This document shows, in pieces, positions 24,084-32,959 of a DNA stretch of 64,000 bases. A program made the position numbers and the translations under genes. Positions within the stretch are counted from its first letter, which is position 1. Each line of letters starts with the position of its first letter. The stretch lies in NCBI RefSeq assembly GCF_020544465.1, contig NZ_CP066126.1, positions 1,550,001 through 1,614,000 of the forward strand. Direction: 5' to 3'. Below the pieces are notes generated by a model. It ran no database searches. It worked only from the letters and a program-made list of their open reading frames with translations, and was not told the origin of the DNA. Source of the stretch: Chromobacterium rhizoryzae (lineage in GTDB: Bacteria > Pseudomonadota > Gammaproteobacteria > Burkholderiales > Chromobacteriaceae).

Positions 24084-25766
24084 TCAGGCGGGTTTGGCGC
24101 CGCTGTTCTCGTCGCGCAGCGCGCGGCGCAGAATCTTGCCGACATTGGTCTTGGGCAGCTCGTCGCGGAATTCCACCAGCTTGGGCACCTTGTAGCCGGT
24201 CAGATTGTCGCGGCAGTGCTGGATGATGTCTTTTTCCGTCAGCGCGCGGTCTTTGCGCACCACGAAGACCTTGACCACCTCGCCGGACTTGTCGTCCGGC
24301 ACGCCGATGCAGGCCACTTCCAGCACGCCGGCGTGGCCGGCTACCACGTCTTCGATCTCGTTGGGGTAAACGTTGAAGCCGGACACCAGGATCATGTCCT
24401 TCTTGCGGTCCACCAGTTTGACGAAGCCGTCCGGCGTCAGCATGGCCATGTCGCCGGTGGCGAGGAAGCCGTCCGGGCTCAGCACCTTGGCGGTTTCGTC
24501 CGGGCGGTTCCAATAGCCTTTCATCACCTGAGGGCCGCGGATGCACAGCTCGCCCTGCTCGCCGGGGGCCACTTCCTCGCCCTCGGGGCCGCGCAGCTGC
24601 ATCTCGGTGGAGGGCACCGGCACGCCGATGGTGCCGTTGTAGGCGGCGAGATCCAGCGGGTTCATGCACACGGCCGGGCTGGCCTCGGTCAGGCCGTAGG
24701 CTTCCACCAGGGTGACGCCGGTCACTTGCTTCCACTTGTCCGCCACCGCTTTTTGCACCGCCATGCCGCCGCCCAGCGCCAGGCGCCAGGTGGAGAAGTC
24801 GAGCTTGGCGAATTCCGGATTGTTCAGCAGCGCGTTGAACAGGGTGTTGACCCCGGTCATGCAGGTGATCGGGTACTTGCCCATTTCCTTGATGAAGCCG
24901 GGGATGTCGCGCGGATTGGTGATCAGGATGTTGAGCGCCCCCACTTCGGTGAACACCATCAGATTCGCGGTCAAGGAGAAGATGTGATAGAGCGGCAGCG
25001 CGGTGACGATGATTTCCTGCCCCGGGCGGATCACCGGCTTCACCCACTCGCCGGCTTGCAGCATATTGGCGACGATATTGCGGTGAACCAGCATCGCGCC
25101 CTTGGAGACGCCGGTGGTGCCGCCGGTGTATTGCAGGAAGGCGATGTCGTCGTGGCCCAGCTCCACCGGCCGGTAGGGCGCGCGCGCGCCGCGGGACAGA
25201 ACGTCGCTGAAGCGGACATGGCCGGGCAGGCGCCACGGCGGCACCATCTTCTTGACCTTGCGCACCACGAAGTTGACCAGCATGCCCTTGGCGAAGCCCA
25301 GCATCTCGCCGATGGAGGCCACGATCACGTGCTTGACCTGGGTGCGCGGCAGCACCTGCTCCAGCACGCTGGCGAAGTTCTCCAGGATCACGATGGTTTC
25401 CGCGCCGGAGTCCTTCAGCTGATGCTCCAGCTCACGCGGGGTGTACAGCGGATTGACGTTGACCACGGTGCCGCCGGCGCGCAAGGTGCCGAACACCGCG
25501 ACCGGATATTGCAGCAGATTGGGCATCATCACCGCCACGCGGTCGCCCTTCTGGAGCTTCAGCTCATGCTGCAGATAGGAGGCGAACTGGCCGGAGAGCT
25601 GGTCCATCTCGCGGTAGCTGAGTTCTTTGCCCATGCAGGCCAGGGCGGGGCGGTCATGGAATTTCTTGACGCTGCGGTCGAAGACTTCGACCACGGATTG
25701 AAACTGGTTGATGTCGATTTCGTGAGCTACGCCCGGCTGGTAGTTTTTGAGCCACACCTTTTCCAT
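24084..25766 (-). CDS. fadD: Long-chain fatty acid-CoA ligase
   Basis: A 560-residue adenylate-forming enzyme that activates long-chain fatty acids to acyl-CoA for beta-oxidation. The phosphate-binding motif is YTGGTTGVSKGAML; further motifs are VEAYGLTEASPAVC, the hinge Asp in GDMAMLTPDGF...VDRKKDMI, and the C-terminal catalytic Lys in LPKTNVGKILRRAL. The start ATG at 25766 (MEKVWLKNYQPG) aligns with the N-terminus of E. coli FadD (MKKVWLNRY). An ATG six codons upstream is the alternative. Confidence 0.95.
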   Translation of the reverse strand: MEKVWLKNYQPGVAHEIDINQFQSVVEVFDRSVKKFHDRPALACMGKELSYREMDQLSGQFASYLQHELKLQKGDRVAVMMPNLLQYPVAVFGTLRAGGTVVNVNPLYTPRELEHQLKDSGAETIVILENFASVLEQVLPRTQVKHVIVASIGEMLGFAKGMLVNFVVRKVKKMVPPWRLPGHVRFSDVLSRGARAPYRPVELGHDDIAFLQYTGGTTGVSKGAMLVHRNIVANMLQAGEWVKPVIRPGQEIIVTALPLYHIFSLTANLMVFTEVGALNILITNPRDIPGFIKEMGKYPITCMTGVNTLFNALLNNPEFAKLDFSTWRLALGGGMAVQKAVADKWKQVTGVTLVEAYGLTEASPAVCMNPLDLAAYNGTIGVPVPSTEMQLRGPEGEEVAPGEQGELCIRGPQVMKGYWNRPDETAKVLSPDGFLATGDMAMLTPDGFVKLVDRKKDMILVSGFNVYPNEIEDVVAGHAGVLEVACIGVPDDKSGEVVKVFVVRKDRALTEKDIIQHCRDNLTGYKVPKLVEFRDELPKTNVGKILRRALRDENSGAKPA

Positions 25767-26041
25767 AAATCCCGGTTTCTCCATCGTGCTGGTTAACGAG
25801 AGTCGCGCCAGCGTATCGCGCGCCGGCGGGCGTCGTACCTATTTGGTGACTATATATTTGTTATGTCGCGGCGGCTTGGCCGCTCATGACGTCAAACTGC
25901 TGTTTGAGTGCCCGGTAATGTACCGTAACTGGAACCGCTCGCAAAGAAGTCCGGCGCAAACAGCCGTCCGGTCCCGTTGGAGGCGGGCGGTTCGCCGGTT
26001 TTCTTTTTCAATGGAATAGGTTACAATCGCGTCGGTTAGGG
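25767..26041. other. Divergent promoter region between fadD and rimP
   Basis: No gene or tRNA was recognised; in particular no metY-like tRNA, which precedes rimP in enterobacteria. A TACAAT hexamer at 26022-26027 is a fair -10 toward rimP, but no good -35 is visible at the right distance. Confidence 0.4.
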
Positions 26042-26063
26042 ATGGGCGTTTCGCCCATTTTTT
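26042..26063 (+). terminator. Intrinsic terminator/attenuator-like hairpin in the rimP leader
   Basis: ATGGGCG-TTT-CGCCCAT with a seven-base stem is followed directly by a T-rich run and then, 16 bases on, the rimP ATG. No gene on this strand ends upstream, so it lies inside the leader of the rimP-nusA-infB operon. Control by NusA or RimP level is inference. Confidence 0.7.
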
Positions 26064-26079
26064 ATTTGTGGAAAAAGCA

Positions 26080-26505
26080 ATGGATGTTCGTTTGCTGCTG
26101 GAAAACACCCTGCCGGGTCTGGGCTACGAGTTGGTCGATTTCGAAATGACCCCAGGGGGCGGTTTTCGCGTTTTTATCGACAAGCCGGGTGGCATCACCG
26201 TGGAAGATTGCGTCCAGGTGAGCAATCACTTCACCCGCCTTTTCATGGTCGAGAACATCGACTACGAGCGACTCGAAGTGTCTTCGCCGGGCTTGGACCG
26301 TCCGCTGAAGAAAGAGGCTGATTTCGTCCGCTTCGCCGGTAAGCTTGCCAAGATCAAGACGCGCATGCCGATCGAGCAGCAGAAGAAATTTACCGGTCGT
26401 CTTGCCGGGGTCGAGGAAGACTCTGTGAAGCTGGATGTGGATGGCCGCATCGTGGCGATTCCGTTTGCCAATATCGACAAGGCCAGGCTGGAGCCTGAGT
26501 TTTGA
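26080..26505 (+). CDS. rimP: Ribosome maturation factor RimP
   Basis: A 141-residue protein needed for 30S subunit maturation. It has the family sequence YELVDFEMTPGGGFRVFIDK, VEDCVQVSN and the signature YERLEVSSPGLDRPLKKEADF, followed by the small SH3-like C-terminal domain. The ATG at 26080 has a GGAAAAAGC ribosome site; an in-frame GTG at 26068 is the alternative. It is the first gene of a nusA-infB operon. Confidence 0.95.
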   Translation: MDVRLLLENTLPGLGYELVDFEMTPGGGFRVFIDKPGGITVEDCVQVSNHFTRLFMVENIDYERLEVSSPGLDRPLKKEADFVRFAGKLAKIKTRMPIEQQKKFTGRLAGVEEDSVKLDVDGRIVAIPFANIDKARLEPEF

Positions 26506-26556
26506 TGTCTGGACGGCCATAAGCCACGCAAAAGGACAAAAATCGGAGAGGAATGA

Positions 26557-28035
26557 ATGAGTCGCGAGATTTTGTTGCTGGTGGATGCCCTGGCGAGCGA
26601 AAAGAATGTCAGCAAGGATGTGGTGTTCTCCGCCCTTGAGATGGCGCTTGCCTCGGCAACCAAGAAAAAGTTTACCGATGACGAGATGGACGTGCGCGTC
26701 GAAATCGACCGCCACAGCGGTCAATATCAGACCTTCCGCCGCTGGTTGGTGGTGGAAGACGAACTGCTGGAATCGGAAAGCAAGGAAATCGGCGTAATCG
26801 ACGCGCGCGAGCGCGATCCGCGCATTGAAGTGGGCGCGTTCATCGAGGAGCCGATGGAGGCGGTGGAGTTTGGCCGCATCGGCGCGCAAACCGCCAAGCA
26901 AGTGATCCTGCAACGCATTCGCGACGCTGAGCGCGAGCAGCTGCTGAACGAGTTCCTGCAGCGCCGCGAGCACCTGGTGACCGGCACCATCAAACGCATC
27001 GAGCGCGGCAACGCCATCGTGGAATGCGGCAAGCTGGAAGCGGTGCTGCCGCGCGATCAGATGATCCCCAAGGAAAACCTGCGCGTGGGCGACCGCGTCA
27101 AGGCTTTCCTGTTGCGCATCGATCGTCTGGGTCGCGGCCCGCAGCTGGTGCTGTCGCGCACCTCTCCGGATTTCCTGACCAAGCTGTTCGAGCTGGAAGT
27201 GCCGGAAATCGACGAAGGCCTGCTGGAGATCAAGGCCGCCGTGCGCGACGCCGGCATGCGCGCCAAGATCGCCGTCAAGGCCAACGACGCGCGCATCGAT
27301 CCGCAGGGCACCTGCATCGGCATGCGCGGTTCCCGCGTTCAGTCGGTCAGCCAGGAGCTGGGCGGCGAGCGCATCGACATTGTGCTGTGGGCGCCGGAAC
27401 CGGCTCAGTTCGTGATCAACGCGCTGTCGCCGGCTGAAGTCAGCCGCATCATGGTGGACGAAGACAACCACAGCATGGACGTGGTGGTGGAGGAGGAGCA
27501 ACTGGCGCTGGCCATCGGCCGCAGCGGCCAGAACGTCAAGCTGGCCGCCGAGTTGACCGGCTGGTACCTCAACATCATGACCGTTGCCGAGGCTGAAGAA
27601 AAGCATCAGGCGGAAGACGCCGCCGTGCGTGATCTGTTCGTGAGCGCCCTGGGCGTGAGCGAAGACGTCGCCGCCGTACTGGTGCAAGAAGGCTTTGCCG
27701 CTTTGGAAGAAGTGGCGTATGTGCCGATTGCGGAGATGCTGGAGATTGAAGGGTTTGATGAGGAGCTGGTCAACGATCTGCGCATCCGCGCGCGTGACGC
27801 TCTTTTGACACAGGCTATTGCGTCCGAAGAAAAGGTGGAAAGCGTTTCCGATGGCCTGCGCGATATCGAGGGCCTGGACGCCGAGCTGGTTCGCAAGCTG
27901 GCCGAAGGCGGCGTGATCACCCGCGACGATCTGGCCGATTTGGCCGTGGACGATCTGGTGGACATGACCGGCATGGAGGCCGAGACCGCCCGCGCCGTCA
28001 TCATGAAGGCGCGCGAGCACTGGTTCGACCAGTAA
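26557..28035 (+). CDS. nusA: Transcription termination/antitermination protein NusA
   Basis: A 492-residue protein with all expected domains. These are an N-terminal RNA polymerase-binding domain (MSREILLLVDALASEKNVSKD), an S1 domain near residues 135-200, two KH domains (GMRGSRVQSVSQELGGERIDIV and AIGRSGQNVKLAAELTGW), and two C-terminal acidic repeats with helix-hairpin-helix character (about 365-492). It modulates pausing, intrinsic termination and rRNA antitermination. Canonical position between rimP and infB. Confidence 0.97.
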   Translation: MSREILLLVDALASEKNVSKDVVFSALEMALASATKKKFTDDEMDVRVEIDRHSGQYQTFRRWLVVEDELLESESKEIGVIDARERDPRIEVGAFIEEPMEAVEFGRIGAQTAKQVILQRIRDAEREQLLNEFLQRREHLVTGTIKRIERGNAIVECGKLEAVLPRDQMIPKENLRVGDRVKAFLLRIDRLGRGPQLVLSRTSPDFLTKLFELEVPEIDEGLLEIKAAVRDAGMRAKIAVKANDARIDPQGTCIGMRGSRVQSVSQELGGERIDIVLWAPEPAQFVINALSPAEVSRIMVDEDNHSMDVVVEEEQLALAIGRSGQNVKLAAELTGWYLNIMTVAEAEEKHQAEDAAVRDLFVSALGVSEDVAAVLVQEGFAALEEVAYVPIAEMLEIEGFDEELVNDLRIRARDALLTQAIASEEKVESVSDGLRDIEGLDAELVRKLAEGGVITRDDLADLAVDDLVDMTGMEAETARAVIMKAREHWFDQ

Positions 28036-28074
28036 GGCCTGTCCGGAAAGAATTTACAGAATTTGGGAAGACGC

Positions 28075-31005
28075 ATGGTTTTGACAAACGTAAAACAATT
28101 TGCCAGTGAGCTTAACCTCACACCGGAACGCCTGCTGGAACAGCTGGGCGCGGCCGGCGTGAGCAAACGCTCGCCGGATGACGCGCTATCCGCGCAAGAC
28201 AAGTCCCAGCTTCTTGACTATCTGAAGCGCTCCCACGGCGCGCGCGACGAAGAGTCGCGCATCGCCCTGACGCGCAAGTCCACCAGCGAGATCAAGACCG
28301 CCGACGGCAGCACCGTCAAGGTGGAGACCCGCAAGAAGCGCTTCGTGGTGCGTCCGGAAGAGGCGTCCGCGGCTCAGCCCGCCGCGGCCGAGTCCAGCCC
28401 GGCCGAGCCGGTGAAGGCGCCGGAACCGGCGCCGGCTCCGGCGGTGGAAGCCAAGCCCGAACCGAAACCGGAAATCAAGCCCGAGCCCAAGCCGGAACCG
28501 GCTCCGCAAGCCGCGGAAGCCAAGCCCGAGCCCAAGCCGGCTGAAGCGCCGCGCCAGGAAGCCGCCAAACCGGCCGCTCCCAAGCCGGCCGCTCCGGCGC
28601 AGCGTCCGACCGTGGCCTCCATCCTGAGCCCGGAAGAAATCGCCGCTCGCGAAGCCGAGGAAAAGCGCCAGGCCGCTTTCCGCGCCCGTCAGGAAGCGCT
28701 GATGCGCGAAAAGATCGAGCGCGAAGAGCGCCGCCAGGCCGCGCGCCAGGCCGCCTTGCAACCGCCGCCGGCTCCCGAGCCGGTGCGCGCCGCTGAGCCG
28801 CCGGCTCGCCGCGAAGAACCGCGCCGCGACGACCGTCGTCCGGCCGGCGCCGGCGACAACCGCGGCCCGCGCCCGGCTGGCGACAACCGTGGCCCGCGCC
28901 CGGCTGGCGACAACCGCGGCCCGCGCCCGGCTGGCGACAACCGTGGTCCGCGTCCGGCTGGCGACAACCGCGGCCCGCGTCCGGCTGGCGATAACCGCGG
29001 TCCGCGCCCGGCTGCTGCCGGCGCGCCCGGCGCCCCTGCGGTGCCGGCCACCGTGGCCGGCCGTCCCGACGCCAAGAAAGGCGGCGGCAACAAGAAGGGC
29101 GGCGATCGCTGGGACGACGGCAAGAAGGGCGGCCGCGGTCTGAGGACCAAGGGCGGCGATGCCGGCAACGACTGGAAATCCCGCGGCGGCAAAAACCGTC
29201 ACAAGCAGAACAATCAGCACGCCTTCCAGGCGCCGACCGAACCCATCGTGCATGAAGTGCTGGTGCCGGAAACCATTTCCGTCGCCGATCTGGCGCACAA
29301 GATGGCCGTCAAGGCCGTCGAGGTGATCAAGGCGCTGATGAAGATGGGCATGATGGTGACCATCAACCAGGTGCTGGACCAGGAAACCGCGATGATCGTG
29401 GTGGAAGAAATGGGTCACGTGCCGAAGGCGGCTCAGGCCGACGATCCGGAAGCCTACCTGGAGCTGGGCGGCGGCGAAACCGTGGAAGTGGCCGAGTTGC
29501 CGCGCTCCCCGGTGGTGACCGTGATGGGTCACGTCGACCACGGCAAGACCTCGCTGCTGGACTACATCCGCCGCGCCAAGGTCGCCGCGGGCGAAGCCGG
29601 CGGCATTACTCAGCACATCGGCGCTTACCACGTGGAAACCCCGCGCGGCATGATCACCTTCCTGGACACCCCGGGTCACGAAGCGTTTACCGCGATGCGT
29701 GCCCGCGGCGCCAAGGCCACCGACATCGTGGTGCTGGTGGTGGCGGCCGACGACGGCGTGATGCCGCAGACCATCGAAGCCATCCACCACGCCAAAGCGG
29801 CCAAGGTGCCGATGGTGGTGGCGGTGAACAAGATCGACAAGCAGGGCGCCAACGTCGAGCGCATCCGTCAGGAACTGGTATCGCATGAAGTGGTGCCGGA
29901 AGACTGGGGCGGCGACACTCAGTTCGTCGAAGTGTCGGCCAAAATGGGCCAGAACATCGACGCGCTGCTGGAAGCCATCCTGCTGCAAGCCGAAGTGCTG
30001 GAGCTGAAGGCTCCGGTGGAAGCGCCGGCCAAGGGCATCATCGTCGAGGCTCGCCTCGACAAGGGCCGCGGCCCGGTGGCCACCTTGCTGGTTCAATCCG
30101 GCACCCTGAAGAAGGGCGACGTGGTACTGGCCGGCACCGCCTTCGGCCGCGTCCGCGCCATGATGGACGAAAACGGCAAGGCCATCGAATCCGCCGGTCC
30201 GGCGATTCCGGTGGAGATCCTGGGTCTGTCCGACGTGCCGCAAGCCGGCGAAGACGCGATGGTGCTGACCGACGAGAAGAAGGCGCGTGAAATCGCCCTG
30301 TTCCGCGCCGGCAAGTTCCGCGACGTGCGTCTGGCCAAGCAGCAAGCGGCCAAGCTGGAGAATATGTTCGCGCAGATGGCGGAGGGCGAGGTGCAAACCC
30401 TGTCCATCATCATCAAGGCCGACATGCAAGGTTCCTACGAAGCGCTGGCCGGCAGCTTGCAAAAGCTGTCCACCGACGAAGTGCGCGTGGGCATCCTGCA
30501 CTCCGGCGTGGGCGGCATCTCGGAATCCGACGTCAACCTGGCGATCGCCTCCAAGGCCATCGTGATCGGCTTCAACACCCGTGCCGACGCCGCCGCCCGC
30601 AAGCTGGCGGAGAGCGAAGGCGTGGACATCCGCTACTACAACATCATCTATGATGCGGTGGACGAAGTGAAAGCGGCGCTGTCCGGCATGCTGGCTCCGG
30701 AGAAGAAAGAACAGATCCTGGGCACGGTGGAAATCCGTCAGGTGATCCCGGTGTCCAAGGTGGGCAATATCGCGGGTTGCATGGTGACCGACGGCATGAT
30801 CAAGCGCACCGCTTCGATCCGTCTGATCCGCAATCACGTGGTGGTGCACACCGGCGAACTGGATTCCCTGAAGCGCTTCAAGGACGACGTGAAGGAAGTG
30901 AAGCAGGGCTACGAATGCGGCCTGATGCTGAAAAACTTCAACGACATCCAAGAAGGCGACCAACTGGAAGCGTTCGAAATCGTGGAAGTGGCGCGCTCTC
31001 TGTAA
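28075..31005 (+). CDS. infB: Translation initiation factor IF-2
   Basis: A 976-residue GTPase that places initiator tRNA on the 30S subunit and promotes subunit joining. An IF2N domain (MVLTNVKQFASELNLTPERLLEQL) starts the protein. A long Pro/Ala/Glu- and Arg-rich linker follows, including six tandem nine-residue repeats, then a second IF2N domain. The G domain has G1 at residue 485 (GHVDHGKTS), DTPGHEAF and NKIDK. The ATG at 28075 gives the family N-terminus and follows GGGAAGACGC; an upstream in-frame TTG is not needed. Confidence 0.97.
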   Translation: MVLTNVKQFASELNLTPERLLEQLGAAGVSKRSPDDALSAQDKSQLLDYLKRSHGARDEESRIALTRKSTSEIKTADGSTVKVETRKKRFVVRPEEASAAQPAAAESSPAEPVKAPEPAPAPAVEAKPEPKPEIKPEPKPEPAPQAAEAKPEPKPAEAPRQEAAKPAAPKPAAPAQRPTVASILSPEEIAAREAEEKRQAAFRARQEALMREKIEREERRQAARQAALQPPPAPEPVRAAEPPARREEPRRDDRRPAGAGDNRGPRPAGDNRGPRPAGDNRGPRPAGDNRGPRPAGDNRGPRPAGDNRGPRPAAAGAPGAPAVPATVAGRPDAKKGGGNKKGGDRWDDGKKGGRGLRTKGGDAGNDWKSRGGKNRHKQNNQHAFQAPTEPIVHEVLVPETISVADLAHKMAVKAVEVIKALMKMGMMVTINQVLDQETAMIVVEEMGHVPKAAQADDPEAYLELGGGETVEVAELPRSPVVTVMGHVDHGKTSLLDYIRRAKVAAGEAGGITQHIGAYHVETPRGMITFLDTPGHEAFTAMRARGAKATDIVVLVVAADDGVMPQTIEAIHHAKAAKVPMVVAVNKIDKQGANVERIRQELVSHEVVPEDWGGDTQFVEVSAKMGQNIDALLEAILLQAEVLELKAPVEAPAKGIIVEARLDKGRGPVATLLVQSGTLKKGDVVLAGTAFGRVRAMMDENGKAIESAGPAIPVEILGLSDVPQAGEDAMVLTDEKKAREIALFRAGKFRDVRLAKQQAAKLENMFAQMAEGEVQTLSIIIKADMQGSYEALAGSLQKLSTDEVRVGILHSGVGGISESDVNLAIASKAIVIGFNTRADAAARKLAESEGVDIRYYNIIYDAVDEVKAALSGMLAPEKKEQILGTVEIRQVIPVSKVGNIAGCMVTDGMIKRTASIRLIRNHVVVHTGELDSLKRFKDDVKEVKQGYECGLMLKNFNDIQEGDQLEAFEIVEVARSL
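28852..29013 (+). repeat. Six tandem 27-base repeats inside infB
   Basis: Six back-to-back units each encode GDNRGPRPA (phase as read from 28852), with only synonymous-type differences such as cgc/cgt and gac/gat. They expand the Arg/Pro-rich linker of IF-2. Repeats of this kind are prone to copy-number change by slippage. Confidence 0.95.
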
Positions 31006-31018
31006 GCGAGACGCCAAG

Positions 31019-31065
31019 GGCGGGCGCCGGTCTGACCGTGAGGTCGGCGGGCGCTCGCCTTTTTT
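31019..31065 (+). terminator. Terminator after infB
   Basis: A GACC-GTGA-GGTC core is extended by GC-rich arms (GCGCC...GGCGGGCGC, with bulges) and ends in six T residues at 31060-31065. It lies before rbfA and so would separate rimP-nusA-infB from rbfA-truB. Confidence 0.7.
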
Positions 31066-31073
31066 CTTGTTTG

Positions 31074-31194
31074 AATTAGCCACGGAAGTACACGGAATGA
31101 ATGGCGCTGAATGAGGGGGCCTGATTCGGTGGACAAGGGGGAGCGCCGCCGATGCGCGCTTTCCGTGCCGTTCCGTGTGCTTCCGTGGCTAATT
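31074..31194. mobile_element. MITE-like element with 24-base inverted ends between infB and rbfA
   Basis: The left end AATTAGCCACGGAAGTACAC(GGAA) and the right end (TTCC)GTGTGCTTCCGTGGCTAATT match with a single mismatch over 24 bases and enclose about 73 bases. There is no coding potential. It sits just after the infB terminator and ends 21 bases before the rbfA ATG, so rbfA expression must start in or cross the element. Confidence 0.75.
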
Positions 31195-31215
31195 AATCAA
31201 TTTATTGGAAATGCT

Positions 31216-31635
31216 ATGGCCAAAGCCAAAAAAGGTTTCTCCCGTTCCGACCGCATCGCCGAGCAGATTCAGCGCGAACTGGCGGAACTGACCCGCAAGG
31301 GCCTGAAAGATCCGCGCGCCGGTTGGATCACCATCACCCTGGTGCAAGTGACCCGCGATTATTCGCACGCCAAGGTGTTCTACACCGTGATGGACGAGAA
31401 GACGCGCGAAGCCACCCAGGAGGCGCTGGAAAGCTCGGCCGGCTATCTGCGCTCCGAGCTGGGCCGCAGCATCAAGATCTTCACCACGCCGCAGCTGCAC
31501 TTCGTCTACGACGAATCGGTGGAGCGCGGCATGCATATGACCAGCCTGATCAATCAGGTGGCGCGCGAGGACGCCGAGAAGTTCGGCGGCCAGGAAGCCG
31601 CGGCCGGCGAGGACGGCGCCGAGGGCAAGGAATGA
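31216..31635 (+). CDS. rbfA: Ribosome-binding factor A
   Basis: A 139-residue KH-fold protein that binds free 30S subunits and aids 16S 5'-end maturation. Family sequences are SDRIAEQIQRELAELTRKG, ITITLVQVTRDYSHAKVFYTV and GYLRSELGRSIKIFTTPQLHF. The C-terminal tail is acidic. The start MAKAKKGFSRSD at 31216 is preferred; the long upstream frame runs through the repeat element. The last codons overlap the truB start (ATGA). Confidence 0.95.
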   Translation: MAKAKKGFSRSDRIAEQIQRELAELTRKGLKDPRAGWITITLVQVTRDYSHAKVFYTVMDEKTREATQEALESSAGYLRSELGRSIKIFTTPQLHFVYDESVERGMHMTSLINQVAREDAEKFGGQEAAAGEDGAEGKE

Positions 31636-32555
31636 GCAAGCCGCGCAGCAATCGCCGCCTGATAGACGGCGTGCTGCTGATCGACAAGCCTTACGACATC
31701 TCCAGCAACGGCGCGCTGCAAAAGGCGCGCTGGCTGCTGAACGCCGCCAAGGCCGGCCATACCGGCGTGCTGGACCCGCTGGCCACCGGCCTGCTGCCGG
31801 TCTGCCTGGGCGAGGCCACCAAGTTTTCCTCCTATCTGCTGGACGCGGACAAGGGCTACCGCGCCACGGTGAAGTTCGGCGTGGTGACCACCACCGGCGA
31901 CGTGGAGGGCGAAGTGGTGTCCGAACGTCCGGCGGCTTTCGACCGCGACGGCCTGCTGGCGGCGATGGCGGCCTTCCGCGGCGAAATTTCCCAGGTGCCG
32001 CCGATGTATTCGGCGCTCAAGCACCAGGGCAAGCCCTTGTACGAGTACGCGCGCGCCGGCATCGAAATCGAACGCGAGGCGCGGCGGGTGCATATCCGCA
32101 AGCTGGAGTTGATCAGCCTGGACGGCGACACCGCGGTGATCGAGGTGCTGTGCAGCAAGGGCACCTATATCCGCACCCTGGCCTGCGACATCGGCGAAGC
32201 CCTGGGCTGCGGCGCGCATCTGACCGGCCTGCGCCGCACTGCCACCGGCGGTTTTTCGCTGGACGAGGCCTTGCAACTGGCGGATATCGAAGCGCTGGAA
32301 ATGCCGCAGCGCGAGGCCTTGCTGTTGCCGGCGGACATCCTGGTGCGCCATCTGCCCGAGGTGGAACTGGCGGCCGAGGAGGCCGGTAAATTCATGCACG
32401 GACAGCCCGTGCGTTTTACCGAAAAATGTGCGAAAATGCAGCGTTTCCGGATTTACCGCGAGGGAAGCCGGGAATTCTTGGGGCTGGGCGAGGCGCGCGA
32501 CGATGGTCGCCTGCATCCGATCCGGCTCCTGGCGAGCAAGACGGCGACGTCTTGA
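31632..32555 (+). CDS. truB: tRNA pseudouridine(55) synthase
   Basis: A 307-residue pseudouridine synthase that modifies U55 in the tRNA T-loop. The catalytic motif is AGHTGVLDPLATGLLPVCLGEATKF with the essential Asp; other landmarks are VPPMYSALKHQGKPLYEYAR and CSKGTYIRTLACDIG. A PUA-like C-terminal domain follows. It overlaps rbfA by four bases and is in the standard rbfA-truB-rpsO-pnp order. Confidence 0.97.
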   Translation: MSKPRSNRRLIDGVLLIDKPYDISSNGALQKARWLLNAAKAGHTGVLDPLATGLLPVCLGEATKFSSYLLDADKGYRATVKFGVVTTTGDVEGEVVSERPAAFDRDGLLAAMAAFRGEISQVPPMYSALKHQGKPLYEYARAGIEIEREARRVHIRKLELISLDGDTAVIEVLCSKGTYIRTLACDIGEALGCGAHLTGLRRTATGGFSLDEALQLADIEALEMPQREALLLPADILVRHLPEVELAAEEAGKFMHGQPVRFTEKCAKMQRFRIYREGSREFLGLGEARDDGRLHPIRLLASKTATS

Positions 32556-32660
32556 ACGCCGACGGCCGCAAGGCCGCTTTACCGGAGTGTTGATGGGTTG
32601 CGAGGGTTTCGGCCTTGGCTGCTCGCTGCACTTGTCGGGTTGAAAGACCCCTACTGATAA

Positions 32661-32677
32661 TTTGGAGTTACCCCAAA
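32661..32677 (+). promoter_or_regulatory. Small hairpin covering the rpsO ribosome-binding site
   Basis: TTTGG (32661-32665) can pair with CCAAA (32673-32677), placing the GGAG ribosome site and the A of the ATG in one stem-loop. S15 autoregulates its own mRNA in several bacteria through structured leaders; whether this fold serves that is inference. Confidence 0.35.
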
Positions 32678-32946
32678 TGGCAATGACCGCCGCTCAAAAA
32701 GCAGACATCGTTAAAGACTTCCAGCGCAGCGAAGGCGACACCGGTTCGTCCGAAGTGCAAGTGGCTCTGTTGACCGCTCGCATCAACGACCTGACCCCGC
32801 ACTTCAAAGCCAACACCAAGGACCACCACAGCCGTCGTGGCCTGTTGAAGCTGGTAAGCCGTCGCCGTCGTCTGCTGGATTACCTGAAGCGCACCGATGC
32901 CGATAGCTATCGCGCATTGATCGCTCGCCTGGGCCTGCGCAAGTAA
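32677..32946 (+). CDS. rpsO: 30S ribosomal protein S15
   Basis: An 89-residue protein of the exact usual length, with the family sequence FQRSEGDTGSSEVQVALLT, a central HHSRRGLLKLVSRRRRLLDYLK helix and the C-terminal IARLGLRK. It binds the central domain of 16S rRNA early in 30S assembly. The start MAMTAAQKAD follows GGAG at nine bases. A strong terminator follows, before pnp. Confidence 0.97.
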   Translation: MAMTAAQKADIVKDFQRSEGDTGSSEVQVALLTARINDLTPHFKANTKDHHSRRGLLKLVSRRRRLLDYLKRTDADSYRALIARLGLRK

Positions 32947-32959
32947 GGTTGGGTTTTGG

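Noticed and set aside
25767..26079. tRNA (metY-type) upstream of rimP
   Set aside because: No cloverleaf, T-loop GTTCRANYC or CCA end could be found in the interval.
28852..29013. Regular direct repeats considered as a CRISPR array
   Set aside because: Units are directly adjacent with no spacers, keep the infB frame and encode GDNRGPRPA each time.
28186..31083. 965-codon open frame on the minus strand opposite infB
   Set aside because: A mirror of the GC-rich codon bias of infB; its translation is His/Arg/Gly-rich low complexity with no domain. The same applies to the long frame opposite the chitobiase gene (37072-39381).
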